A stretch of 64,000 nt of DNA. Origin: an uncultured Bacteroidales bacterium. GTDB taxonomy: Bacteria > Bacteroidota > Bacteroidia > Bacteroidales > Bacteroidaceae. The stretch covers positions 1 through 64,000 of the forward strand of contig CACXXT010000005.1 of NCBI GenBank assembly GCA_902771725.1, read 5' to 3'. The notes beneath the pieces were generated by a model. The model ran no database searches and was not told the DNA's origin. It saw nothing but the letters and a program-made list of their open reading frames with translations. The translations under genes were made by a program, and so were the position numbers. Of the stretch, positions 25,181 to 34,487 are shown in pieces (within the stretch, counting starts at the first letter, position 1; each line of letters begins with the position of its first letter).

Positions 25181-26452
25181 ATGACTGAAAAGCGGAAGAA
25201 AGACATAGAGGAATTTGCTGGCGAGAAACAGGCGTCGATGAAACGACGCAGCGATGTCAACAACTACCAGGGACGCCATATCTACTTGGTGACACTGGCT
25301 GTGGAAGGGCGAAGACCGCTGCTGGGACAGGTGGTGGGCAATCCCCTGGCAGCTGATGGCAGTGCTGACGCACCTCGGATTGAGCTGTCGGCGCTGGGAG
25401 GGGCTGTCTTCGATTGCTGGCAGCAGATTCCTCAGCGACATCCAGAGGTGGAAATCCTCGCCCTCCAGATCATGCCCGACCACCTGCATGGCATCCTCTG
25501 GATCAAGGAGGAGATGCAGCAACATCTGGGGCGCATCATTGGCGGATTCAAGACGGGGTGCAACAAGGCCTACAGGTTCTTCACTGCGGCACTGCCGCAG
25601 TCTACACCAAGCAAGGAACACACTCCCAGCCAGCAACCAGGCAGCCAGCAACCAACTCCCAACCAGCAACCAAGCAGCCAGCAGCCAACTCCCAACCAGC
25701 AACCAGGCAGCCAGCAACCAACTCCCAACCAGCAACCAGGCAGCCAGCAATCAAGTAGCCTGCAGGGAATGCCAGTCAGCAGAGTAGGTAACTCTTGCTC
25801 GGCGTATGCTGCGGCAGTGCCGCAGCGACCATCCCCCCGCGAGCGCCGCGAAGACCGCCACCACGGCCTCCTCTTCGAACCCAACTACAACGACCTGATC
25901 TGCAAGAGCTATGACATGCTCCCCACCCTGATCAACTACGTCAAAGACAACCCCCGCCGCCTGCTCATGAAACACAGCCATCCAGAATACCTTCGCCCCT
26001 TCTTCGACCTCCACCTCGGCTCCCACATCTATAGCGGCATCGGCAACCTTGCGCTCCTTCGCGCTCCCCATCGCCTTGCCGTTCGTGTCTCTCGCCGCAA
26101 CAACGAAATCCAGCTTCAAGAAGAACTGCATCGCTATATGACCGCTGCCCTATCAGGCACCATCCTCATTTCCCCAGCTATCTCTCCTGGCGAAAAGCGC
26201 GTCATGCGCACCGCCTTCGACGCCAAGTTCCCCACCGTCGTCATCATGGAAAACGGCTTCACCCCGCTTTCCAAACCCCATGGCGAACAATTCTATGCCT
26301 GTGCCGAAGGACGACTGCTCATGCTCTCACCCTGGCCTCATCACAACGACCACCAAAAAGTCACCGCCCAGCAATGCCAATCCATGAACCTCATGGCACA
26401 AGAACTGGCAGCCCTTGAAAAAAATTCTTGGGCAAGGTGTAATAATCTGTAA
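25181..26452 (+). CDS. REP-associated tyrosine transposase (Y1_Tnp, RAYT) with Q-rich insert
   Basis: 423 residues. The IS200-like Y1 domain is seen at residues 25-130: RHIYLVTLAV (first strand), ILALQIMPDHLHGILW with the H-L-H of the HUH site, and FKTGCNKAYRFF (Tyr helix). Residues about 145-195 are a Gln/Pro-rich insert of 11-residue repeats (QQPGSQQPTPN), after which the domain resumes with LLFEPNYNDLICKSYDMLPTLINYVKDNPRRLLMK and a C-terminal region (230-420). RAYTs are single-copy domesticated transposases acting on REP palindromes. Two 17-bp palindromes flank the insert inside this gene. No terminal IS ends were found. Confidence 0.8.
   Translation: MTEKRKKDIEEFAGEKQASMKRRSDVNNYQGRHIYLVTLAVEGRRPLLGQVVGNPLAADGSADAPRIELSALGGAVFDCWQQIPQRHPEVEILALQIMPDHLHGILWIKEEMQQHLGRIIGGFKTGCNKAYRFFTAALPQSTPSKEHTPSQQPGSQQPTPNQQPSSQQPTPNQQPGSQQPTPNQQPGSQQSSSLQGMPVSRVGNSCSAYAAAVPQRPSPRERREDRHHGLLFEPNYNDLICKSYDMLPTLINYVKDNPRRLLMKHSHPEYLRPFFDLHLGSHIYSGIGNLALLRAPHRLAVRVSRRNNEIQLQEELHRYMTAALSGTILISPAISPGEKRVMRTAFDAKFPTVVIMENGFTPLSKPHGEQFYACAEGRLLMLSPWPHHNDHQKVTAQQCQSMNLMAQELAALEKNSWARCNNL
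25584..25600. repeat. REP-like palindrome, copy 1, inside the RAYT gene
   Basis: Perfect palindrome CTGCGGCACTGCCGCAG just before the Q-rich insert. Confidence 0.6.
25617..25750 (+). repeat. 33-bp tandem repeats coding for QQPGSQQPTPN
   Basis: About four units of 33 bp (core CAACCAGGCAGCCAGCAACC, with CAAGCAGC in one unit), in frame with the RAYT gene, so unit loss or gain keeps the frame. Confidence 0.8.
25809..25825. repeat. REP-like palindrome, copy 2, inside the RAYT gene
   Basis: Perfect palindrome CTGCGGCAGTGCCGCAG just after the Q-rich insert. It differs from copy 1 only in the centre base. Confidence 0.6.
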
Positions 26453-26486
26453 GGTTGCGGGTCTTATTAGCAGAAACAGCTGAAAA

Positions 26487-27038
26487 ATGACAGACAAGGA
26501 ACTCGCACAGGAAGTGGTGCTGCATGGCAGCCACAAGGCATTCGCCGAGATTGTCCATCGCTATTCAGGCATGGTGTTCTCGAAAGCCTTGGGCGTGATG
26601 CATACAGAGGAAGGGGCGGCGGAGGTGACACAGCAAACCTTCGTCCGTGCCTATGAGAACCTCGACTCCTGGCGAGGCACAGAACTCACTCCCTGGCTCA
26701 CCGCCATCGCCACCCACACTGCCCTGAAACTTCTGGACAAAGAACGCCGACGGCACACCACCCCCCTCGACACCCTCCCCTCGAGTGTGCTCGGCGGTTT
26801 TCCCGCCGAGTCTTCTTCCTACTCCGAGGAACACGAAGCCCAGCTGCAACAGATGGAAGCCGCCATCGCCCAACTGCCCGAGCAAGACCAACAACTCCTG
26901 CGCCTCCACTACTACGACCATCGACACACTGCCGACATCGCCCGCCAGACGGGACTCTCGCAGAGCAACGTCCTCGTGAAACTGCATCGCATCCGCGAAC
27001 GACTAAAAAAAGCAATGACCCATGAAAGAAATGACTGA
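26487..27038 (+). CDS. ECF-type RNA polymerase sigma factor
   Basis: 183 residues. Region 2: FAEIVHRYSGMVFSKALGVMHTEEGAAEVTQQTFVRAYENLDSWRG. Region 4: LRLHYYDHRHTADIARQTGLSQSNVLVKLHRIRERLKK, a helix-turn-helix for the -35 element. The membrane protein gene that follows overlaps it by 17 bp, typical of sigma/anti-sigma pairs. Its regulon cannot be read from the window. Confidence 0.9.
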   Translation: MTDKELAQEVVLHGSHKAFAEIVHRYSGMVFSKALGVMHTEEGAAEVTQQTFVRAYENLDSWRGTELTPWLTAIATHTALKLLDKERRRHTTPLDTLPSSVLGGFPAESSSYSEEHEAQLQQMEAAIAQLPEQDQQLLRLHYYDHRHTADIARQTGLSQSNVLVKLHRIRERLKKAMTHERND

Positions 27039-27345
27039 TACCTCCATTGACCGCCTCATCACCGATACCCTGCACCGCCAGAAACTCGTCAGAGACCTCG
27101 ACCGAATCATCATCGCAGACGTTCGTCAGAGGGCTCGCCGTGCGTGGTTTCGCAAGTGGGCTCGCATCATTGTCTTCAGCTTCGGTCTGCCGCTGGTACT
27201 GCTGGTGTGGCTCGCGTGCGCGTACCTATATCTAAAAGAACACGATGCCACGCCCTTCACGCTCTCCCTGATGGTGTGGCCTACGCTGGCTCTTGCGGCT
27301 TCTACCCTCTATGTCCTCAAAACTTTTTCGCCCGAGGAAGTGTAA
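27022..27345 (+). CDS. Small two-helix membrane protein, possible anti-sigma partner
   Basis: 107 residues: a cytoplasmic charged N-terminus (LITDTLHRQKLVRDLDRIIIADVRQRARRAW), then two transmembrane segments (IIVFSFGLPLVLLVWLACAY and LSLMVWPTLALAASTLYVL). It overlaps the ECF sigma gene by 17 bp. Gene order and topology suggest it restrains the sigma factor. No zinc-type anti-sigma motif (HxxxCxxC) is present, so this is inference. Confidence 0.65.
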   Translation: MKEMTDTSIDRLITDTLHRQKLVRDLDRIIIADVRQRARRAWFRKWARIIVFSFGLPLVLLVWLACAYLYLKEHDATPFTLSLMVWPTLALAASTLYVLKTFSPEEV

Positions 27346-27426
27346 TAAAACTGCCTGCCGAGGGACTTAACTATAGAAAGCACTCTCTGAATAAGCAATT
27401 ATCTATTACTCAAAAACCAAAACAAT

Positions 27427-27828
27427 ATGGAAGCAATGAACCTTGAAGGCGTTTTCGCCATCGTCTTATCTCTCTCTATCCCCATCGTGGCCATCCTGAT
27501 GGTCTTCATCAGCGAAATCCAAAAGAAGAAGCACGACACGGAACTGCGTCTGGCTCTCATTCAGGCAGGCACAGACGCCGAAACGGCTAAAATCCTCATT
27601 GAGGAAAAATCCAAGAAAAAAGATAAATATGGCTCTCTGCGCACCGGTTGCTTTTTCGTTGGTGCAGGTCTCGGAGCTCTATGCAATGCCCTGTGTGGTG
27701 TGGACTACCACGATATTTACTACTGGATGACCGTCGCCGGCGGTATCGGCGTGGGCATGCTCATCGCATTCGTCATCGAGTACAAACTCTCAAAAAAAGA
27801 TACGAAGGAAGAAGAGAAAATCCAATAA
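27427..27828 (+). CDS. DUF6249-like membrane protein
   Basis: 133 residues with an N-terminal transmembrane helix (FAIVLSLSIPIVAILMVFI), a charged coiled segment (SEIQKKKHDTELRLALIQAGTDAETAKILIEEKSKKKDK) and two more hydrophobic helices. This layout matches DUF6249 proteins, often third in Bacteroidetes ECF sigma operons. It follows the putative anti-sigma gene by 81 bp and ends at a terminator. Confidence 0.65.
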   Translation: MEAMNLEGVFAIVLSLSIPIVAILMVFISEIQKKKHDTELRLALIQAGTDAETAKILIEEKSKKKDKYGSLRTGCFFVGAGLGALCNALCGVDYHDIYYWMTVAGGIGVGMLIAFVIEYKLSKKDTKEEEKIQ

Positions 27829-27872
27829 GCACTGCTACTCAACAAAAATAAATACTCTCAAACAAACATTCA

Positions 27873-27908
27873 CCCCACCCCATCGTGATGATGAGGTGGG
27901 GCTTTCTA
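27873..27908 (+). terminator. Terminator of the sigma factor operon
   Basis: CCCCACCC, loop, GGTGGGG, then CTTTCTATT. It lies between convergent genes and could also serve the xylanase gene on the other strand. Confidence 0.75.
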
Positions 27909-27943
27909 TTCACCAAATTTCCCTAACAAACTCGAGAAATAAC

Positions 27944-30283
<2,340 letters not shown>

Positions 30284-30337
30284 TTATTTATATACCTTTC
30301 CAATGATGTCTCATTTTCTTTTGCTGCTACTTTATTG

Positions 30338-30937
30338 CTATGAATTAGCAGCAGCAGCGGACAACATACCCATGTAGGCGAAATGCCAGATGACGATTCC
30401 TGCCGTCACGCTGACGTTCATGGAGTGCTTGGTTCCGAACTGAGGAATTTCCAGACAGCCGTCGCAGGCATCTACCACTTGCTGCTGCACTCCCTTCACT
30501 TCATTGCCGAGGACCACAGCGTATTTTTTATAAGCCTCCGGTTTATTTGCCTCTAGATTATTTGCCTCCCCTTTATAAATCTCAGGTATGAAATCCTGCA
30601 GCATCGTGCTTCCTTCGCACTGTTCCACCGCCAGCAGCGTGTAGCCTTCGCTTCGCAGCCAGTCCACCGCCTCCATGGTGTCCTTGAAATGACGCCATGC
30701 CACAGAATCCTCTGCTCCCAGCGCTGTCTTGTGGATCTCGGCATTCGGAGGAGTGGCGGTGATGCCGCAGAGCACCACGCCAGCTATGCGGAAAGCATCG
30801 CCGGTGCGAAACACAGAACCTACGTTATACAGCGAACGCACGCCGTCGAGCACCACCACCAGCGGCATCTTCTCGGCCTCGTGGAACTGCTCGACGCTCA
30901 TGCGTCCCATCTCCGTTATCTTCAGCTTGCGCATCAT
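30338..30937 (-). CDS. TrmH/SpoU-family RNA 2'-O-methyltransferase
   Basis: 199 residues with the SPOUT knot motifs: motif 1 LDGVRSLYNVGSVFRTGDAF, motif 2 VVLGNEVKGV, motif 3 IPQFGTKHSMNVSVTAGIVIW. It lacks the N-terminal extension of larger TrmH/RlmB proteins. Target RNA is not predictable. A 12-residue stretch EANNLEANKPEA between motifs 1 and 2 looks like a small duplication. It starts 4 bp after nadA and is cotranscribed with it. Confidence 0.9.
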   Translation of the reverse strand: MMRKLKITEMGRMSVEQFHEAEKMPLVVVLDGVRSLYNVGSVFRTGDAFRIAGVVLCGITATPPNAEIHKTALGAEDSVAWRHFKDTMEAVDWLRSEGYTLLAVEQCEGSTMLQDFIPEIYKGEANNLEANKPEAYKKYAVVLGNEVKGVQQQVVDACDGCLEIPQFGTKHSMNVSVTAGIVIWHFAYMGMLSAAAANS

Positions 30938-30941
30938 CCCT

Positions 30942-31955
30942 CTACAGTCCGAGTTCCTTGCTGATCTGCAGCATTCTTTCTATGGGTCGGATGGCTCGCT
31001 CTGCCACTTCCTTGTCCACGCTGACCACAGGCCACTCGTATTTCAGGCAGTTGTAGAGTTTCTGCAGCGTCACCAGCTTCATGTACTCGCATTCGTTGCA
31101 GGCGCAGGTGCTGTCGTCGGGTGGTGCAGGGATGAAGGTCTTCTGCGGAGCGGACTTCTGCATCTCGTGGAGGATGCCGCTTTCTGTGGCCACGATGAAC
31201 TCCTGAGCCTCGTCGGCGATGGCGAACTTCAGCAGCGCAGCCGTGCTGCCCACCTTGTCTGCCAGCTTCACCACGGGTCCCTTGCACTCCGGATGCACCA
31301 GCACCTTGGCATTGGGGTGCTCAGCCTTCAGTTCCAGAATCTTCTCCACGCTGAATCGTGCATGCACGTGGCAGGCACCGTTCCAGAGCAACATCTGCCT
31401 GCCCGTGATGGAATTGATGTAGTTGCCCAAGTTCTGGTCTGGACCGAAGATGATGGGCTCATCTGCCGGCAGCGACTCCACAATCTGCCGGGCGTTGGAC
31501 GACGTGACTACCACGTCCGTCACTGCCTTCGTAGCTGCTGTCGTGTTGACGTAGCTGACGACGGTGTGACCCGGATGTGCCTCCACGAACTGTGCGAACT
31601 CGTCTGCCGGACAACTCTCTGCCAGCGAGCAGGTGGCGTTCAGGTCCGGCACCAGCACTTTCTTGTCCGGACAGAGGATGGCAGCCGTCTCGCCCATGAA
31701 ATGCACGCCGCAGAGCACGATGATCTCTGCGTCCGTCTTGGCTGCCTGCTGAGCCAGCGCCAGGCTGTCGCCGATGAAGTCGGCAATGTCCTGCACCTCG
31801 CCGTCCACGTAGTAGTGTGCCATGATGACGGCGTTCTTCTCCTTTGCCAGCCGCCGTATTTCTGCCTTCAGGTCTGTGCCTTCGGCAATGGGCTCATTGA
31901 CGTAGCCCGCTTCTTTCCACTCTTTTTTCGACATAACATTAATATAATTGTTCAT
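30942..31955 (-). CDS. nadA: Quinolinate synthase
   Basis: 337 residues. It condenses iminoaspartate with dihydroxyacetone phosphate to quinolinate in NAD synthesis. The three cluster cysteines can be placed in IIVLCGVHFMGETAAIL, WNGACHVHARFS and CACNECEYMKL. The MAHYYVDGEVQDIADFIGDSL and V-S-Y-V-N-T-T-A motifs are typical. A separate nadB lies 2.5 kb away on the same strand; nadC is not in the window. Promoter at 32028-32021. Confidence 0.96.
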   Translation of the reverse strand: MNNYINVMSKKEWKEAGYVNEPIAEGTDLKAEIRRLAKEKNAVIMAHYYVDGEVQDIADFIGDSLALAQQAAKTDAEIIVLCGVHFMGETAAILCPDKKVLVPDLNATCSLAESCPADEFAQFVEAHPGHTVVSYVNTTAATKAVTDVVVTSSNARQIVESLPADEPIIFGPDQNLGNYINSITGRQMLLWNGACHVHARFSVEKILELKAEHPNAKVLVHPECKGPVVKLADKVGSTAALLKFAIADEAQEFIVATESGILHEMQKSAPQKTFIPAPPDDSTCACNECEYMKLVTLQKLYNCLKYEWPVVSVDKEVAERAIRPIERMLQISKELGL

Positions 31956-32000
31956 TTCTTTTTTCCGAAAAAAAGCTCTATGATGATGATGATAGGCTGT

Positions 32001-32218
32001 TAATTCTGTTAATAACTCTGCAAAGGTACATATTTTCAGCGAAATAGCTTGTTAATAACTGAAGAAAAGTTGTTGAAAACTCATTTTTAACTTTTCGTTA
32101 ACTTATTTGCATATATGAAATGAATATTTAGGTGGTCTTTTTCCGAGACTTCCAAATTAGTTAGCGTAAAGTTTTGATTTTTTTTTCAACAGCTTTCAAC
32201 GGAGTTATCAACAGGTGG
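32001..32218. other. AT-rich region with DnaA-box-like motifs (nadA / DUF4294 gap)
   Basis: It contains TTATCAACAGG (32206-32216), TTTTCAACAG (32183-32192), TTTCAACGG, GTTGTTGAAAAC (32069-32080) and two TGTTAATAAC/TTGTTAATAAC motifs (32007 and 32049). TTATCAACA differs from the DnaA box TTATCCACA at one base. Possible chromosomal origin or DnaA-binding cluster; no other proof. Confidence 0.3.
32021..32028 (-). promoter_or_regulatory. -7 element of the nadA-trmH operon
   Basis: TACCTTTGCAGAG on the minus strand, 65 bp before the nadA ATG. Confidence 0.6.
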
Positions 32219-32234
32219 TGCTGTTTTATAAAAT

Positions 32235-32336
32235 AGATCACGGATTACGCGGATTACGCGGTTTTTATTAACTTCTATATAAATAACGAACCTTATATAA
32301 ATAACGAACCGTGTTCATCCGCGTAATCCGCGATCT
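32235..32336. repeat. Long inverted-repeat element, type GGATTACGCGG
   Basis: Arms AGATCACGGATTACGCGGAT and ATCCGCGTAATCCGCGATCT match at 19 of 20 positions. The loop holds a tandem pair of TATATAAATAACGAACC. Related in design to the elements at 20980 and 21259. Confidence 0.75.
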
Positions 32337-32347
32337 ATTTTAATTTC

Positions 32348-33004
32348 TCACAGCTGCCCCGCTTCTATCTGCCGCACGATTCGTTCTATCTCCGCATCCT
32401 CGCCTTCGGGGTCGTAGTGCTTCTTCAGGCTGGCCTTGAACGTCCAGGCGAAGACCTGATAGAATGCAGCACGCATGGGACCCAGGAAAGCCTTTACGAT
32501 GTCGTACGCCTCCTGGTTGCACTCGCGGTCTATCAACTTGATGAGAATCTTGCCCTGCGAGAACGTCAGTTTCTTCATCACCGGCGTGTACTGCTTCTTG
32601 ATGTCGTGCTCCACCTGTTTGATGTGCTCGTCCTTCGCTTTCTTGTTCGGCAGCGTCTCCAGCACTTCGTATGTCTCCTCCAGCATCATTTTTGCCAGCT
32701 TGGCCAGAGGCAGCACTTTCTTTACATTATATATTAGACGCGTGTACTTCCGGCGCTCGCGTTCGCTGCGGAACACCTTCTCCTTGTACACCGGCAGTTC
32801 GGGCATCAGATACGTCCACATCGTGTCGCCGTCCTCGATGGTGGGATTCTTGTAGCGGAAGAACTGTAGGTTCAGCAGCGACGGCATCTCCTTGATACCC
32901 TCGGGCATCAGATCCTGATCTGCCCAAGGATCGTCCTGCTCTGTCTGCGCAGACATCGTGCTGCAGAGAGCCAGAAGAACCGCTATGATACCTACTTGCT
33001 TCAT
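32348..33004 (-). CDS. DUF4294 exported protein
   Basis: 218 residues from ATG 33004, which starts the signal peptide MKQVGIIAVLLALCSTMSAQ; the longer frame to 33079 is crossed by two promoter elements. The body is a helical DUF4294 domain: FRSERERRKYTRLIYNVKKVLPLAKLAKMMLEETYEVLE...LIKLIDRECNQEAYDIVKAFLGPMRAAFYQVFAWTF. The family is restricted to Bacteroidetes and has no known function. Two -7 elements (TACTTTTG at 33022-33015 and 33032-33025) lie very close to the start, so the leader must be only a few to 20 nt. Confidence 0.85.
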   Translation of the reverse strand: MKQVGIIAVLLALCSTMSAQTEQDDPWADQDLMPEGIKEMPSLLNLQFFRYKNPTIEDGDTMWTYLMPELPVYKEKVFRSERERRKYTRLIYNVKKVLPLAKLAKMMLEETYEVLETLPNKKAKDEHIKQVEHDIKKQYTPVMKKLTFSQGKILIKLIDRECNQEAYDIVKAFLGPMRAAFYQVFAWTFKASLKKHYDPEGEDAEIERIVRQIEAGQL

Positions 33005-33118
33005 ATTTTCGGCGCAAAAGTACAGCAAAAGTACGATATATACCTGCATTATCCTTCTATTTTTGGCTTCTATATTCATTTTTTAACGAACACAGTACAT
33101 TATTTAAAAATAATATTG

Positions 33119-33126
33119 TATATTTG
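33119..33126 (+). promoter_or_regulatory. -7 element of the SDR gene
   Basis: TATATTTGCGGC, 60 bp before the ATG at 33186. Confidence 0.55.
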
Positions 33127-33185
33127 CGGCTGTAAAACTCAATAAACAGTATTCATTACTCACTAACAATAAACAACAAACATCT

Positions 33186-33989
33186 ATGAATCCTTATCTG
33201 AATTTCTCTCTCGAGGGCAAGGTAGCTCTCGTGACGGGTGCCAGCTACGGCATCGGATTCGCCATTGCCAGCGCTTTCGCTGAGCAGGGTGCCACCATCT
33301 GCTTCAACGACATCAACCAGGAACTCGTGGACCGCGGACTGAAGTCCTACGAGGAGAAGGGCATCAAGGCCCACGGCTACGTCTGCGACGTTACGGACGA
33401 ACCTGCCGTGCAGGCTCTGGTGAAGAAAATCAAGGAGGAAGTGGGCACCATCGACATCCTCGTCAACAATGCCGGCATCATCCGTCGTGTTCCCATGCAC
33501 GAGATGGAAGCAGCAGACTTCCGCCGCGTCATCGACATCGACCTCAACGCTCCCTTCATCGTCTCCAAGGCTGTGCTGCCCGACATGATGGCCAAGGGTC
33601 ATGGCAAGATCATCAACATCTGCTCGATGATGTCCGAGCTCGGTCGCGAGACTGTCAGCGCCTACGCTGCTGCCAAGGGTGGTCTGAAGATGCTCACCCG
33701 CAACATCTGCTCCGAATATGGTGAGTACAACATCCAGTGCAACGGCATTGGCCCGGGCTACATCGCCACTCCCCAGACAGCTCCCCTGCGCGAGCGTCAG
33801 CCGGACGGCAGCCGCCATCCCTTCGACACCTTCATCTGCGCCAAGACTCCTGCCGGCCGCTGGCTCGATCCTCAGGAGCTGACCGGTCCCGCCGTCTTCC
33901 TCGCTTCCGAGGCATCCAACGCCGTCAACGGTCACATCCTCTACGTCGATGGCGGCATCCTCGCTTACATCGGAAAGCAGCCCAAGTAA
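33186..33989 (+). CDS. Short-chain dehydrogenase, gluconate 5-dehydrogenase type
   Basis: 267 residues. Rossmann motif T-G-A-S-Y-G-I-G, structural NNAG, catalytic Ser in NICSMMS and Y-A-A-A-K. The C-terminal part GPGYIATPQTAPLRERQPDGSRHPFDTFICAKTPAGRW is the form found in gluconate 5-dehydrogenases and related KduD-type enzymes of Bacteroidetes. It probably reduces 5-keto-gluconate or a uronate-derived keto sugar acid with NAD(P)H. No kduI or uronate gene is adjacent. Terminator at 34084-34120. Confidence 0.85.
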   Translation: MNPYLNFSLEGKVALVTGASYGIGFAIASAFAEQGATICFNDINQELVDRGLKSYEEKGIKAHGYVCDVTDEPAVQALVKKIKEEVGTIDILVNNAGIIRRVPMHEMEAADFRRVIDIDLNAPFIVSKAVLPDMMAKGHGKIINICSMMSELGRETVSAYAAAKGGLKMLTRNICSEYGEYNIQCNGIGPGYIATPQTAPLRERQPDGSRHPFDTFICAKTPAGRWLDPQELTGPAVFLASEASNAVNGHILYVDGGILAYIGKQPK

Positions 33990-34083
33990 AGAGGTTGTAA
34001 AAGAGAACAGTAGATAGAATCCGCAGGGTAGCGCTCTTTTCTGGGCGCTGCCCTTTTTGTTTGCTCACCTAAATCACCAACAA

Positions 34084-34120
34084 CAAAAAAAAACGGCTCA
34101 TCTCACGATGAACCGTTTTT
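34084..34120. terminator. Bidirectional terminator hairpin
   Basis: AAAAACGGCTCATC, loop TCAC, GATGAACCGTTTTT. T-runs are present on both sides, so it can end the SDR transcript on the plus strand and a minus-strand transcript from 34379. Confidence 0.8.
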
Positions 34121-34366
34121 AGCTATGAACAAATCTTTGTTTAAGTTTTCAGAATAACTTTTTCGGTGCTCACATGCACTTTAACCTTTTCTGTCGCATC
34201 ACTGCGCCGGCAGGTCGGCTATTCTGCAATCAATTTACCTTAACTAACTTACCTAAAGTCAAGTAGCTTTCGCTACTCAGGGATGAAAACCTTTAAAACT
34301 AACCTAATACCATGAAAAACCGTATATCTTTGAGTCTCGCGCTCGAGACGTCTTGTCTTGTTTTGA
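34085..34366 (-). ncRNA. Putative small RNA or leader transcript
   Basis: A full minus-strand promoter (AGAAAGTCCGTACCTTTGC, -7 at 34379-34372) and a minus-strand terminator (34120-34084) enclose about 280 nt without a minus-strand ORF of note. Inside is a small hairpin GTAGCGAAAGCTAC (34261-34280 region). No known RNA family was recognised (no tmRNA tag, no RNase P or 6S signature that I could confirm). Confidence 0.4.
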
Positions 34367-34487
34367 CGGTGCAAAGGTACGGACTTTCTGTGTAACTTCT
34401 ACACTATTATCAAGAAAATCTTTCTTTTCTTCGCAATTTATTGTGTTTCCTTGACTTATGTCAACATAAGTGTTTGTTTTACACAAT

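Noticed and set aside
25617..25750. CRISPR-like or intergenic minisatellite
   Set aside because: The 33-bp units are in frame within one continuous RAYT protein and encode a Q/P-rich linker.
25181..26452. Complete IS200/IS605 insertion sequence
   Set aside because: No terminal hairpin ends, no TnpB, and a long C-terminal region typical of domesticated RAYTs.
34312..34395. Plus-strand ORF MKNRISLSLALETS after an AACTAACCTAAT leader
   Set aside because: It resembles the start of a TonB-receptor leader, but it ends after 27 codons and runs over a minus-strand promoter; no homologous continuation is found.
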